Below the pieces are notes generated by a model. The model was not told the DNA's origin, did no database searches, and was given only the letters and a program-made list of their open reading frames with translations. DNA of 8,841 bases from CANHVK01 sp046304235 (GTDB lineage Bacteria; Bacteroidota; Bacteroidia; Flavobacteriales_D; Crocinitomicaceae): contig JBKCEW010000125.1 in the NCBI GenBank assembly GCA_046304235.1, positions 1-8,841 of the forward strand, given 5' to 3'. This document shows positions 1 to 6,600 of the stretch, in pieces. Both the position numbers and the translations under genes were made by a program. Within the stretch, counting starts at the first letter, position 1. Each line of letters begins with the position of its first letter.

Positions 1-1
1 G

Positions 2-346
2 AACATGGAAAATAATGTTTGTAGTAAATCCGTTACTCGCTCTATTTTTATGCCAGAACCGGTAATCTATTTTATTCCAAACACATTTACACCAAATGGT
101 GACGAATTAAATAATGTATTCCAACCTATATTTACCTTTGGGTATGATCCGCAAAACTATGGCTTTTACATTTACAATCGTTGGGGGGAACTTCTGTTTG
201 AAACACATGACACTAAAATTGGTTGGGATGGTACCTATGGAAATCAAATAGTACAGAATGACAGTTATATATGGAAATTAGAATTCAAAGAAAAATTGAA
301 GGAAGATAAACATAATAAAATCGGTCATGTTGACTTATTGAGATAA
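2..346 (+). CDS. T9SS type B sorting domain-containing secreted protein (3' fragment)
   Basis: This is the C-terminal end of a gene that starts outside the window: the frame is already open at base 2 and the ATG at base 5 has no start context. The visible ~114 residues match the gliding-motility-associated C-terminal domain (CHU_C, type B sorting signal). It shows FIPNTFTPNGDELNNVF, then an IYNRWGELLFET segment, GWDGTYG, a SYIWKLEFK strand and a terminal GHVDLLR, as the family ends. Family knowledge: this domain directs large surface or secreted proteins, often adhesins with Ig/PKD-like repeats, through the type IX secretion system across the outer membrane. The residues before it (VCSKSVTRSI) look like the end of such a repeat. 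The function of the missing passenger cannot be told. The gene converges on gyrB, and its stop codon lies inside the U-tract template of the gyrB terminator. Confidence 0.9.
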   Translation, partial: NMENNVCSKSVTRSIFMPEPVIYFIPNTFTPNGDELNNVFQPIFTFGYDPQNYGFYIYNRWGELLFETHDTKIGWDGTYGNQIVQNDSYIWKLEFKEKLKEDKHNKIGHVDLLR

Positions 347-377
347 AAAAAGGTGGTTTAGAAAATCTAAACCACCT
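345..377 (-). terminator. Intrinsic terminator of gyrB
   Basis: A perfect 12-bp stem, AGGTGGTTTAGA (351-362) against TCTAAACCACCT (366-377), closes on a 3-nt AAA loop. In the minus-strand transcript it lies 27 nt after the gyrB stop codon and is followed by six U (complement of 345-350), as in a Rho-independent terminator. Read on the plus strand the same hairpin is followed by AATTGTAAAA with no U-tract, so it may only weakly stop the converging upstream gene. The U-tract overlaps that gene's TAA stop at 344-346. Confidence 0.88.
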
Positions 378-403
378 AATTGTAAAATATATTAACCTAA
401 TAA

Positions 404-2356
404 TTAAGCGTCTATTTTAGCGTATTTTGCATTTTTCTCAATAAACTCTCGTCTAGGTGGAACTTCATCCCCCATCAACATAGAAAAAATTTGATCACAT
501 TCAGCCGCATTTTCAATCGTTACTTGTCTTAGAGTTCTTTTTTCAGGATTCATAGTAGTTTCCCACAACTGCTCTGCATTCATCTCTCCAAGACCTTTAT
601 AACGCTGTATATTCACTGATGTTTCAGCACCACTCCCTTTCAATTCCTGAATCAAACGATCACGTTGATCTTCGTTCCAAGCATATTCAGACTTTTGTCC
701 TTTTTTTACTTGGTACAAAGGAGGAGTAGCAATATAAATATATCCGTTTTCTATCAACTCTTTCATGTAACGAAATAGGAAAGTCAAAATCAAAGTCTCA
801 ATGTGAGAACCATCCACATCGGCATCACACATGATGATAATCTTGTGGTATCTCAACTTCTCCAAATTCAACGCTTTTGAATCCTCCTCTGTTCCAATTC
901 GAACCCCTAAAGCAGTATAAATATTTTTAATCTCTTCGTTTTCGAAGATTTTATGTTGCATCGCTTTCTCAACATTCAAGATTTTACCTCTCAAAGGCAT
1001 GATCGCTTGAAAATGTCTATCTCTTCCTTGTTTAGCAGTTCCACCTGCTGAATCTCCCTCGACAAAGTAAATCTCACACAAAGCAGGATCTTTCTCAGAA
1101 CAGTCAGCCAACTTCCCAGGTAGACCAGAACCAGTCATTACATTTTTACGTTGAACCATTTCACGAGCCTTACGAGCTGCATGTCTTGCGCGCGCAGCAA
1201 GAATTACTTTTTCAACGATTAATTTAGCCTCAGCTGGATGCTCTTCTAAATAAACAGCCAACATTTCAGAAACACCTTGAGAAACAGGTGCCGTAACCTC
1301 TCTATTACCTAATTTCGTTTTTGTTTGACCTTCAAATTGCGGTTCCTGAACTTTTACTGAAACAACAGCTGTTAATCCTTCACGGAAATCATCACCATCT
1401 ATTTCAATCTTTTCCTTAGCTAATATACCAGAATCAGTAGCATATTTCTTTAAGGTATTTGTCAAACCTCTTCTAAATCCAGACAAATGTGTCCCCCCCT
1501 CGTGTGTATTAATGTTATTTACATATGATTGTATATTTTCAGTATAGGAAGAGTTGTATGTCAATGCAACTTCTACAGGAATACCTTCTCTTTCTCCTTC
1601 AAAATAAATAACATCTGGAATTAAAGCTTCTCTGTTTCTATCCAAATATTTGGCAAACTCCATCAATCCACCTTCAGAAAAGAATTTATCAGAAACTGGC
1701 AACCCTTTTTCATTAAAGTTTCGATTGTCAATTAAATGAATTGTGATTCCTTTGTTCAAAAAAGCTAATTCACGTAAACGAGCAGCAATCGTATCGTAAT
1801 TATAAACCGTAAATTCAAAAATGGATGAATCAGGCTTAAAAGTAACCATAGTTCCAGTGATATCAGTTTCACCAATCACACGAACATCATACAATGGTTT
1901 ACCAATACTATACTCTTGTTCAAAAACTTGGCCATCTCTATGAACTTCAGCACGTAAATGTGTAGAAAGAGCATTCACACAAGAAACACCCACACCATGT
2001 AAACCACCAGAAACCTTGTATGTATCTTTATCAAATTTACCTCCAGCGTGCAATACAGTCATTACAATTTCTAATGCTGATTTCTTTTCTTTGGTATGCA
2101 TTGCTGTTGGTATACCACGACCATTATCTTTTACCGTAATGGAATTATCTTCATTGATATAAACATGAATGGTATCACAATGTCCCGCTAAGGCCTCATC
2201 AATAGAGTTATCAACAACCTCGTAAACAAGATGATGCAATCCTTTAATCCCAACATCTCCGATATACATCGCAGGTCTTTTTCTTACGGCTTCTAGTCCT
2301 TCTAAGATCTGAATATTATCCGCAGAATACTCATTTTGTTTTAAATCTTCGCTCAT
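404..2356 (-). CDS. gyrB: DNA gyrase subunit B
   Basis: This is the ATPase/TOPRIM subunit of type IIA topoisomerase gyrase (A2B2), which introduces negative supercoils into DNA with ATP hydrolysis. All family motifs are present in order. The GHKL ATPase has EVVDN with catalytic Glu46, DNGRGIP (77-83), the ATP lid GGLHGVGVS (117-125), and QTKTKLG with Lys346/Lys348 in the transducer. The TOPRIM domain has EGDSAGG (433-439) with catalytic Glu433 and DADVDGSHI (511-519) with metal-binding Asp511/Asp513. The tail has QRYKGLGEMN (584-593) and the C-terminal PPRREFIE. At 650 residues it is the short form, lacking the ~170-residue insert of enterobacterial GyrB. Arg140 corresponds to the coumarin-contact Arg136 of E. 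coli. GyrB rather than ParE is favoured by the GLPGKLADCSEKDP and EQLWETTMNPEKRTL segments. The ATG at 2356 has no Shine-Dalgarno sequence, usual in this phylum. It is preceded by a 126-bp gap and appears to be its own transcription unit. Confidence 0.97.
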   Translation of the reverse strand: MSEDLKQNEYSADNIQILEGLEAVRKRPAMYIGDVGIKGLHHLVYEVVDNSIDEALAGHCDTIHVYINEDNSITVKDNGRGIPTAMHTKEKKSALEIVMTVLHAGGKFDKDTYKVSGGLHGVGVSCVNALSTHLRAEVHRDGQVFEQEYSIGKPLYDVRVIGETDITGTMVTFKPDSSIFEFTVYNYDTIAARLRELAFLNKGITIHLIDNRNFNEKGLPVSDKFFSEGGLMEFAKYLDRNREALIPDVIYFEGEREGIPVEVALTYNSSYTENIQSYVNNINTHEGGTHLSGFRRGLTNTLKKYATDSGILAKEKIEIDGDDFREGLTAVVSVKVQEPQFEGQTKTKLGNREVTAPVSQGVSEMLAVYLEEHPAEAKLIVEKVILAARARHAARKAREMVQRKNVMTGSGLPGKLADCSEKDPALCEIYFVEGDSAGGTAKQGRDRHFQAIMPLRGKILNVEKAMQHKIFENEEIKNIYTALGVRIGTEEDSKALNLEKLRYHKIIIMCDADVDGSHIETLILTFLFRYMKELIENGYIYIATPPLYQVKKGQKSEYAWNEDQRDRLIQELKGSGAETSVNIQRYKGLGEMNAEQLWETTMNPEKRTLRQVTIENAAECDQIFSMLMGDEVPPRREFIEKNAKYAKIDA

Positions 2357-2482
2357 ATTTATTTTGAAAATGTTATGACTACTTTTCTAAAAATAGAAAG
2401 CGAATTTACAAAATTTGAGCCTGTTTTACTAACTAAAAAGAGGGGAACGAATACAATTTATTAACAAATTGAAATAAGAAAA

Positions 2483-3028
2483 TTACTTCTGTTTAATCCA
2501 TTGAACAATAGATGTATCTAAAGGAGAAGTACTAGGATCAACCACCCTTACTAACACTCCTTTCTCATCGATTAAATATTTTTGAAAATTCCACTTTACT
2601 TTGTTGTCTTCTAACTTATTCAAAGACTTGGAAGTAAGGTACTCATACAACGGATGTTTTTCTTTTCCTTTCACCGAAATTTTAGACATCATTGGAAATG
2701 TAACCCCATAATTCTTAAGACAAAAAGACTTAATCTGTTCATTAGACCCTGGATCTTGATTTAAAAAATCATTTGTGGGGAATCCAACAATTATAAAATC
2801 TTGATCTTTGTACGTTTTGTATAATTTTTCTAATTCCTCATACTGAGGAGTTAAACCACATTTAGAAGCAGTATTAACAATCATTACTTTCTTACCTTTT
2901 AACTTTTTTAAATCAAAGGGCTCTCCATCTATGTCATCTACCTTATAATCATAAATCTGTTGAGATATAGCTTGTGAAGAAACGAATATCATCAACAACA
3001 AAGCCATTTTTTTAACCATTAATTTCAT
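2483..3028 (-). CDS. Exported glutathione peroxidase family protein (thiol peroxidase)
   Basis: A thioredoxin-fold peroxidase of the GPx family that reduces hydroperoxides. In ATG-3028 numbering the catalytic tetrad is complete: peroxidatic Cys57 in NTASKCGLTP, Gln91 in NQDPGS, and Trp146-Asn147 in KWNFQKYL. Cys103 in SFCLKNYGVTFP sits where the resolving cysteine of thioredoxin-dependent GPx enzymes lies, so the reductant is more likely thioredoxin-like than glutathione (inference). The usual FPCN motif reads FPTN here (Thr85). The first ~22 residues are a basic, hydrophobic signal peptide ending near SQAIS-QQ, pointing to the periplasm or outer membrane side. The frame continues upstream to a TTG at 3058, but ATG 3028 (or 3019) gives a cleaner signal peptide and leaves a ~40-nt leader after the predicted promoter at 3077-3084. 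The gene is divergent from the OmpA-family gene. Confidence 0.9.
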   Translation of the reverse strand: MKLMVKKMALLLMIFVSSQAISQQIYDYKVDDIDGEPFDLKKLKGKKVMIVNTASKCGLTPQYEELEKLYKTYKDQDFIIVGFPTNDFLNQDPGSNEQIKSFCLKNYGVTFPMMSKISVKGKEKHPLYEYLTSKSLNKLEDNKVKWNFQKYLIDEKGVLVRVVDPSTSPLDTSIVQWIKQK

Positions 3029-3076
3029 TGCAAAAAATTTTATATAATGTTGTAACAATTAGATTCCTCTTTCGTT

Positions 3077-3084
3077 CAAACATA
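3077..3084 (-). promoter_or_regulatory. Putative -7 promoter box of the peroxidase gene
   Basis: The minus strand reads TATGTTTG, an exact match to the Bacteroidota -7 consensus TAnnTTTG, about 49 nt upstream of the ATG at 3028. The nearest upstream TTTG (complement of 3098-3101) is only 13 nt away instead of the usual ~17-23, so the -33 element is weak or absent. The box lies 2 bp before the start codon of the divergent OmpA-family gene. Confidence 0.4.
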
Positions 3085-3086
3085 GT

Positions 3087-3953
3087 ATGAATTTTTTCAA
3101 ATTTTTAGGTATTATTCTCTTATTTGTCAATTTTGGCTTTGCCCAAACAAACTTTAATGGGGTTTGGCAAGGAATTTTACATAAAGACGGAAGTAAATTA
3201 TCAGAGTCTACCATTTTATTTGCTGAATTCACCGTTGTTGATAAAAATCTAACAGGAAAAACCAGAGATGAATTACCCAAAAGCGACCATTACATCATAC
3301 ATCGTATAAAAGGACAAAAAATTGACAGTGTTACTATCAAATTCAAACAATATATAGCTGAAAACAAAAAACTCAATGCTAGAACGGTATGGATTCTGAT
3401 TGAATGCACCCTTAAATACGATTCTATCACAGGTTATCTTAGTGGTAATTTTAACCAAACAACCGGTAGAAAATCAGGAGGTAAATTAATTATGTACCGA
3501 TCTAACGCTGTGTTTTCTGACAATGATATGATCATGCTTCATCAAAGCTGGAGGGAAGTCTTTATTGATGATATAAATAAAAAAAGAAAAGCACCCGAAA
3601 TCAGAGAAAAAGAACGAAGAAACTTTGTCTTCGAACCTATTTATTTCGATTATGATAAAGATGAACTTAAAGCTGAATATTTCAATTATTTAAGTGACAT
3701 GGCCCGAATTGTACTAGACCACACCGATTTAAGAATTAAAATGACGGGACATACAGATGCAGATGGTTCGGATGCATACAACAAAGACCTATCTCAACGT
3801 AGAGCAAAAATAATTCAAGACTTCTTTGTTAAACAAGGAATTCCTTTACATAAAATTGTCATCGACTTCAAAGGGGAAAGTGAACCCATAGATAATAACA
3901 AAACAGACAACGGGAAACAAAGAAACAGAAGAGTTGATTTTGCTTTTATCTAA
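3087..3953 (+). CDS. OmpA family protein with unassigned beta-rich N-terminal domain
   Basis: An exported, probably outer-membrane-associated protein that binds peptidoglycan. Residues 1-19 form a signal peptide (hydrophobic core, cleavage likely at GFA-QT). Residues ~22-138 form a domain I do not recognise. It begins FNGVWQG and consists of alternating hydrophobic strands (for example TILFAEFTVV, VWILIECTLKY, GKLIMYR), suggesting a small lipocalin-like beta barrel (inference from pattern only). A charged linker (~155-178) precedes the C-terminal OmpA-like domain (~180-288). That domain has FDYDKDEL, then GHTDADGS with Asp224, then LSQRRA with Arg239. These are the two residues, 15 apart, that contact diaminopimelate in characterised OmpA domains. 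NRRVDFAF closes the domain. The start ATG gives a good signal peptide and no alternative is needed. It is divergent from the peroxidase and convergent with hemF, sharing 4 bp at the stops. Confidence 0.85.
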   Translation: MNFFKFLGIILLFVNFGFAQTNFNGVWQGILHKDGSKLSESTILFAEFTVVDKNLTGKTRDELPKSDHYIIHRIKGQKIDSVTIKFKQYIAENKKLNARTVWILIECTLKYDSITGYLSGNFNQTTGRKSGGKLIMYRSNAVFSDNDMIMLHQSWREVFIDDINKKRKAPEIREKERRNFVFEPIYFDYDKDELKAEYFNYLSDMARIVLDHTDLRIKMTGHTDADGSDAYNKDLSQRRAKIIQDFFVKQGIPLHKIVIDFKGESEPIDNNKTDNGKQRNRRVDFAFI

Positions 3954-3957
3954 AAGC
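3942..3957. repeat. Inverted repeat over the overlapping stop codons of the OmpA-family gene and hemF
   Basis: GCTTTTA (3942-3948) and TAAAAGC (3951-3957) are perfect 7-bp arms around TC. The opposed stop codons (TAA at 3951-3953 on plus, TAG at 3952-3950 on minus) lie at the centre. It could form a short hairpin in both transcripts. On the plus strand a T-rich run begins only about 10 nt after the stem, and on the minus strand none follows. It is at best a weak bidirectional terminator, and the repeat could be coincidental. Confidence 0.4.
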
Positions 3958-4849
3958 TTAACCAATCTATTTTTTGTTTTAACAATTGAAGTGTCTCTTC
4001 TTCTTTAGAACCTTTCAATGGTTGATAATCATATTCCCAATTTGCTAATGGAGGCATAGACATTAAAATTGATTCTGTTCTTCCTCCTGAATAAAGCCCA
4101 AATTTTGTACCTCGATCATGGACTAAATTAAACTCCACATACCTTCCTCTTCGTAAATTTCGCCAAGCCACCTGTTCTTGCGTATAACTTTGATCTTTCC
4201 CCAATATGGCTTGTTCAGAATAAATAGCAACAAATGAACCCGCTAAGATTTTACAATAATCAAAAATCTCTGCTTTTGTTAAAGTTGAATTCTTTTCTGA
4301 CAAATGATCAAAAAATATTCCTCCAATACCTCGTGATTCTCCTCTATGCGGAATATGAAAATAATCGTCTGCCCAAGATTTATGTTTTGGATAAAACGCA
4401 ACATCAAAACGATCACAAATACCCTTTAAGCGTTGGTGAAATAAAGCTGCTTGTTCTTTAACAATATAATGTGGTGTCAAATCTATCCCCCCACCAAACC
4501 AATACGTACCATTATCTAATTCAAAATAACGCACATTCATATGAATTATCGGAACATGAGGGTTGATTGGATGAAGTACAATGGAAATACCAGTAGCAAA
4601 AAAAATCCCTTCAGACATACCTAATTGTTTTGTCATAGCTTCAGAAACAGGCCCATGTACAGCCGAAAATGCAACACCTCCTTTTTCTATAATAGCTCCA
4701 TTCACAATCGTATTCGTCCTACCCCCTCCTCCTTCAGGTCTTTCCCATTCGTCTGAACGAAAAACCGATTTACCATCCATATTTTCCAAACCTAGACAAA
4801 TTTCTTGTTGTAAAGTTTGAAATGTAGCTGCGATATTTTCCTTATTCAT
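3950..4849 (-). CDS. hemF: Oxygen-dependent coproporphyrinogen III oxidase
   Basis: This enzyme catalyses the aerobic oxidative decarboxylation of coproporphyrinogen III to protoporphyrinogen IX in heme synthesis, in the cytosol as a homodimer. At 299 residues it has the usual family length and every signature. These are RPEGGGGRTNTIVNG (38-51), VLHPINPHVP (91-100), the HMNVRYF segment with His103, Asn105 and Arg107 (family active-site residues), WFGGGIDLTPHY (117-128), and YFHIPHRGESRGIGGIFFD (163-181). The C-terminal signature is RYVEFNLVHDRGTKFGL (236-252), followed by MPP and WEYDY. The ATG at 4849 lies inside the last codons of the upstream LysM-PBP1 gene (8-bp overlap), so the two are almost certainly co-transcribed and perhaps translationally coupled. 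An AGAGG (complement of 4853-4857) sits 3 nt before the ATG, close for a Shine-Dalgarno site. Dependence on O2 implies aerobic or microaerobic growth; whether an anaerobic counterpart (hemN) exists cannot be seen here. Confidence 0.97.
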   Translation of the reverse strand: MNKENIAATFQTLQQEICLGLENMDGKSVFRSDEWERPEGGGGRTNTIVNGAIIEKGGVAFSAVHGPVSEAMTKQLGMSEGIFFATGISIVLHPINPHVPIIHMNVRYFELDNGTYWFGGGIDLTPHYIVKEQAALFHQRLKGICDRFDVAFYPKHKSWADDYFHIPHRGESRGIGGIFFDHLSEKNSTLTKAEIFDYCKILAGSFVAIYSEQAILGKDQSYTQEQVAWRNLRRGRYVEFNLVHDRGTKFGLYSGGRTESILMSMPPLANWEYDYQPLKGSKEEETLQLLKQKIDWLSF

Positions 4850-6542
4850 TTACCTCTGCCAATTTTTGAATTTTGAAGTTGCTTTGTTTAAAAACAAAAC
4901 AAGCTTCGTTTTCCTTTCCACTACCTTCTAAGGTATCTTTCAACTGAAAATGATTGATTACTCCACGTTCTGGAACTAGATTTAAAATATTTGTCTGGAT
5001 AAAATGCATCGTCACATCAAACCCTTGTGCAGCATATTTAGTTAACTGTGTGTTGTATTTAGCACGATAAATTTTCTTTAATTTTTTTACTTCTTCACTA
5101 TTGATATCAAAATTTACCGATGCACAATATTGAAAATTTAATTTATTCTTTACTTCCGAAGGAATATCATCGTAATTCAACCAATCTCTTGTACCGAACA
5201 AGTTAATTTGAGGAGAAGTAGATTTATTGGCAATATTCATAAGGTTATTAGCAATTGTAGTTGAATACACACGATCTCTACTCAACACTACAAACACCAA
5301 ACTTTTCCCTTTTTTGGAGATAGAGTTAATTTCTTTTTCACTTACTTCATACAATTTTTTTGGACCTAATTTCATATAAGAAGTACGAAAAGCTTGGTAC
5401 AATTCATTGTCTTTAGAACCGACTTTGACCAATATCACTTGTTCTGTTTGGTGGTGTTTATAGATATATTTAGCCAGCTTTTTAGCTAAAGTAATATCTG
5501 ATGTTGTCGCATTAAATACAAAGGGATTATTTTTCAAGTAAGAAGTTGTCCCTACAATTGGACTAACTAAATTTATTTTTTTATCCAAACTAAAAGCAAC
5601 CGTTTTCTCAAGATTATCACCACTAAATGGACCAATCAACAAACCGGAGGAAATAACTTCTTGTTTACGTAAAACAGGCATTAATTCACTGGTGTCATTA
5701 CCTACATCATGTACAAAAACATTTCCTTCGTACCCTAATTTCACCAAGGAATCTAATGCGATTTGCGCTCCCATATAAAATTCAGTTGCTATCGCACCCG
5801 TAGGGTCTCCATGATTATCTGCGTTAAATGGCAACAAAAAAGAAATGTCTTTAGAGGATTTTGCTTTTTCTAAAATCGGTTTAATGGTATCAATTTTATT
5901 GTTTACATCTTGTAATGAACGAATCGCAACTTCTTTGGCTTCTTTACCATAGATCGGAACTTTTAAAGTCATTCCTGGCTTAATTTGGTTTGAAGAAACA
6001 TTATTTAGCTTTGCTAATTCATCCACTGTCAACATAAATCGTTTCGAAATACTGTATAATGTTTCGTGATCTAAAACCTGATGAACAATAATCGTATCAG
6101 CAACTTTTGTGATTTGATTTACCTCATTACGGTATTTCATATAATCACCTGGTAATAAAATCTCTTGACCTACCGCTAAGTTTTTGCTTATTCCTGGATT
6201 TAATTTCAGAATATCTTCTTCCTTAAGATTATATTTTTTCATGATTCCGAAGAAAGTCTCCCCATCTTTTATGGTATATGAAAATGATTTAGCAGACTCT
6301 CCAATTATCGGAATAATTATTTTTTGACCTAACTTAACTACTCCATTTAATTGAGGGTTCAATGCTGAAACCTCATCAACAGTAACCTCATACTCTTTAC
6401 AAATAGAAAATAAAGTAGCTCCATTCTGTACTGTATGCAAGTAATATTTCTTTCCTCCTTTCTCAACAGTCTCTGTTGTTCTCTGGGAAAAGCCTAGGAA
6501 TGAAACCCAAGCAAACACAAATATTAAAGTTAGTTTTTTCAT
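4842..6542 (-). CDS. LysM peptidoglycan-binding and PBP type 1 domain protein
   Basis: An exported envelope protein of 566 residues. Signal peptide ~1-19 (MKKLTLIFVF, cleavage near FLGFS-Q). Three LysM domains follow at ~34-78, 87-131 and 152-196. Each has the G/HxTLxxIxKxY pattern and ends in GQKIIIP, GQEILLPG or GMTLKVP; these normally bind N-acetylglucosamine-containing peptidoglycan. From ~232 to 517 there is a periplasmic-binding-protein type 1 fold (Leu/Ile/Val receptor-like): FLLPFN near 235, EFYMGAQIALDSL, GLLIGPFSG, VSPIVGTTSY, and ALTKYAAQGFDVT-like residues near 505. No ABC permease or ATPase gene is adjacent, so a wall-anchored sensor, scaffold or cell-wall regulator is as plausible as a transporter subunit; the substrate is unknown. 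The frame extends 3 codons to a GTG at 6551, but ATG 6542 begins a standard MKK signal peptide. The 3' end overlaps the hemF start by 8 bp. It lies 58 bp downstream of guaA, with a terminator between. Confidence 0.88.
   Translation of the reverse strand: MKKLTLIFVFAWVSFLGFSQRTTETVEKGGKKYYLHTVQNGATLFSICKEYEVTVDEVSALNPQLNGVVKLGQKIIIPIIGESAKSFSYTIKDGETFFGIMKKYNLKEEDILKLNPGISKNLAVGQEILLPGDYMKYRNEVNQITKVADTIIVHQVLDHETLYSISKRFMLTVDELAKLNNVSSNQIKPGMTLKVPIYGKEAKEVAIRSLQDVNNKIDTIKPILEKAKSSKDISFLLPFNADNHGDPTGAIATEFYMGAQIALDSLVKLGYEGNVFVHDVGNDTSELMPVLRKQEVISSGLLIGPFSGDNLEKTVAFSLDKKINLVSPIVGTTSYLKNNPFVFNATTSDITLAKKLAKYIYKHHQTEQVILVKVGSKDNELYQAFRTSYMKLGPKKLYEVSEKEINSISKKGKSLVFVVLSRDRVYSTTIANNLMNIANKSTSPQINLFGTRDWLNYDDIPSEVKNKLNFQYCASVNFDINSEEVKKLKKIYRAKYNTQLTKYAAQGFDVTMHFIQTNILNLVPERGVINHFQLKDTLEGSGKENEACFVFKQSNFKIQKLAEVNE
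4853..4857 (-). promoter_or_regulatory. Shine-Dalgarno-like AGAGG before hemF
   Basis: The minus strand reads AGAGG-TAA-ATG, with the hemF ATG at 4849-4847. The 3-nt spacer is shorter than the usual 5-9 nt, and genes in this phylum seldom depend on such sites, so this may be chance. It stands out because the other starts in the window lack any purine-rich site, and because hemF is embedded in the 3' end of the preceding gene. Confidence 0.25.
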
Positions 6543-6561
6543 AAAAAACACTTAATAATAC

Positions 6562-6591
6562 AAAAAGAAGGCCGCTCCTTGAAGAACAGCC
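6562..6591 (-). terminator. Intrinsic terminator of guaA
   Basis: In the minus-strand RNA, GGCUGUUCU (complement of 6583-6591) pairs with GGAGCGGCC (complement of 6570-6578) around a UCAA loop. This gives nine pairs including three G-U wobbles, followed directly by UUCUUUUU (complement of 6562-6569). It begins 9 nt after the guaA stop. On the plus strand the wobble positions become C-A mismatches, so the hairpin only works in the guaA direction. The LysM-PBP1 start lies about 19 nt past the U-tract. Confidence 0.75.
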
Positions 6592-6600
6592 ATACTATAT

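Noticed and set aside
404..2356. Possibility that the topoisomerase gene is parE rather than gyrB
   Set aside because: The segment around the TOPRIM domain (GLPGKLADCSEKDP) and the EQLWETTMNP tail are GyrB-like; the ParE alternative is unlikely though a phylogeny would settle it.
2384..2400. Short stem TTTCTA / TAGAAA upstream of gyrB, considered as a leader hairpin
   Set aside because: Six A/T-rich pairs in AT-rich DNA with no associated U-tract or conserved feature; expected by chance.
2454..2471. Inverted repeat CAATTT-ATTAAC-AAATTG downstream of the peroxidase gene, considered as its terminator
   Set aside because: Only six A/T-rich pairs, and no U-tract directly follows on the minus strand; too weak to call.
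2357..2482. Search for a gyrB promoter in the upstream gap
   Set aside because: The best candidates on the minus strand (TAAATTCG and TATTTTTA) each miss one consensus base and lack a TTG/TTTG at suitable spacing, so no promoter is called.
3029..3058. TTG start at 3058 for the peroxidase (191 residues); likewise GTG at 6551 for LysM-PBP1 and TTG at 8148 for guaA
   Set aside because: Each extension adds only a few residues unlike the family N-termini, moves the signal peptide inward or overlaps the predicted promoter; an ATG a few codons downstream fits better in all three cases.
3059..3458. Two short minus-strand open frames (73 and 61 codons) opposite the OmpA-family gene
   Set aside because: Both are antisense shadows of a gene with a clear signal peptide and OmpA domain, and neither has a recognisable product.
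4234..4461. 75-codon open frame on the plus strand
   Set aside because: It lies wholly inside hemF on the opposite strand, has no recognisable domain, and hemF is certain from its motifs.
4581..4820. 79-codon open frame on the plus strand
   Set aside because: It is antisense to the hemF N-terminal region, whose glycine-rich RPEGGGG motif gives the apparent proline/serine-rich product; no independent support.
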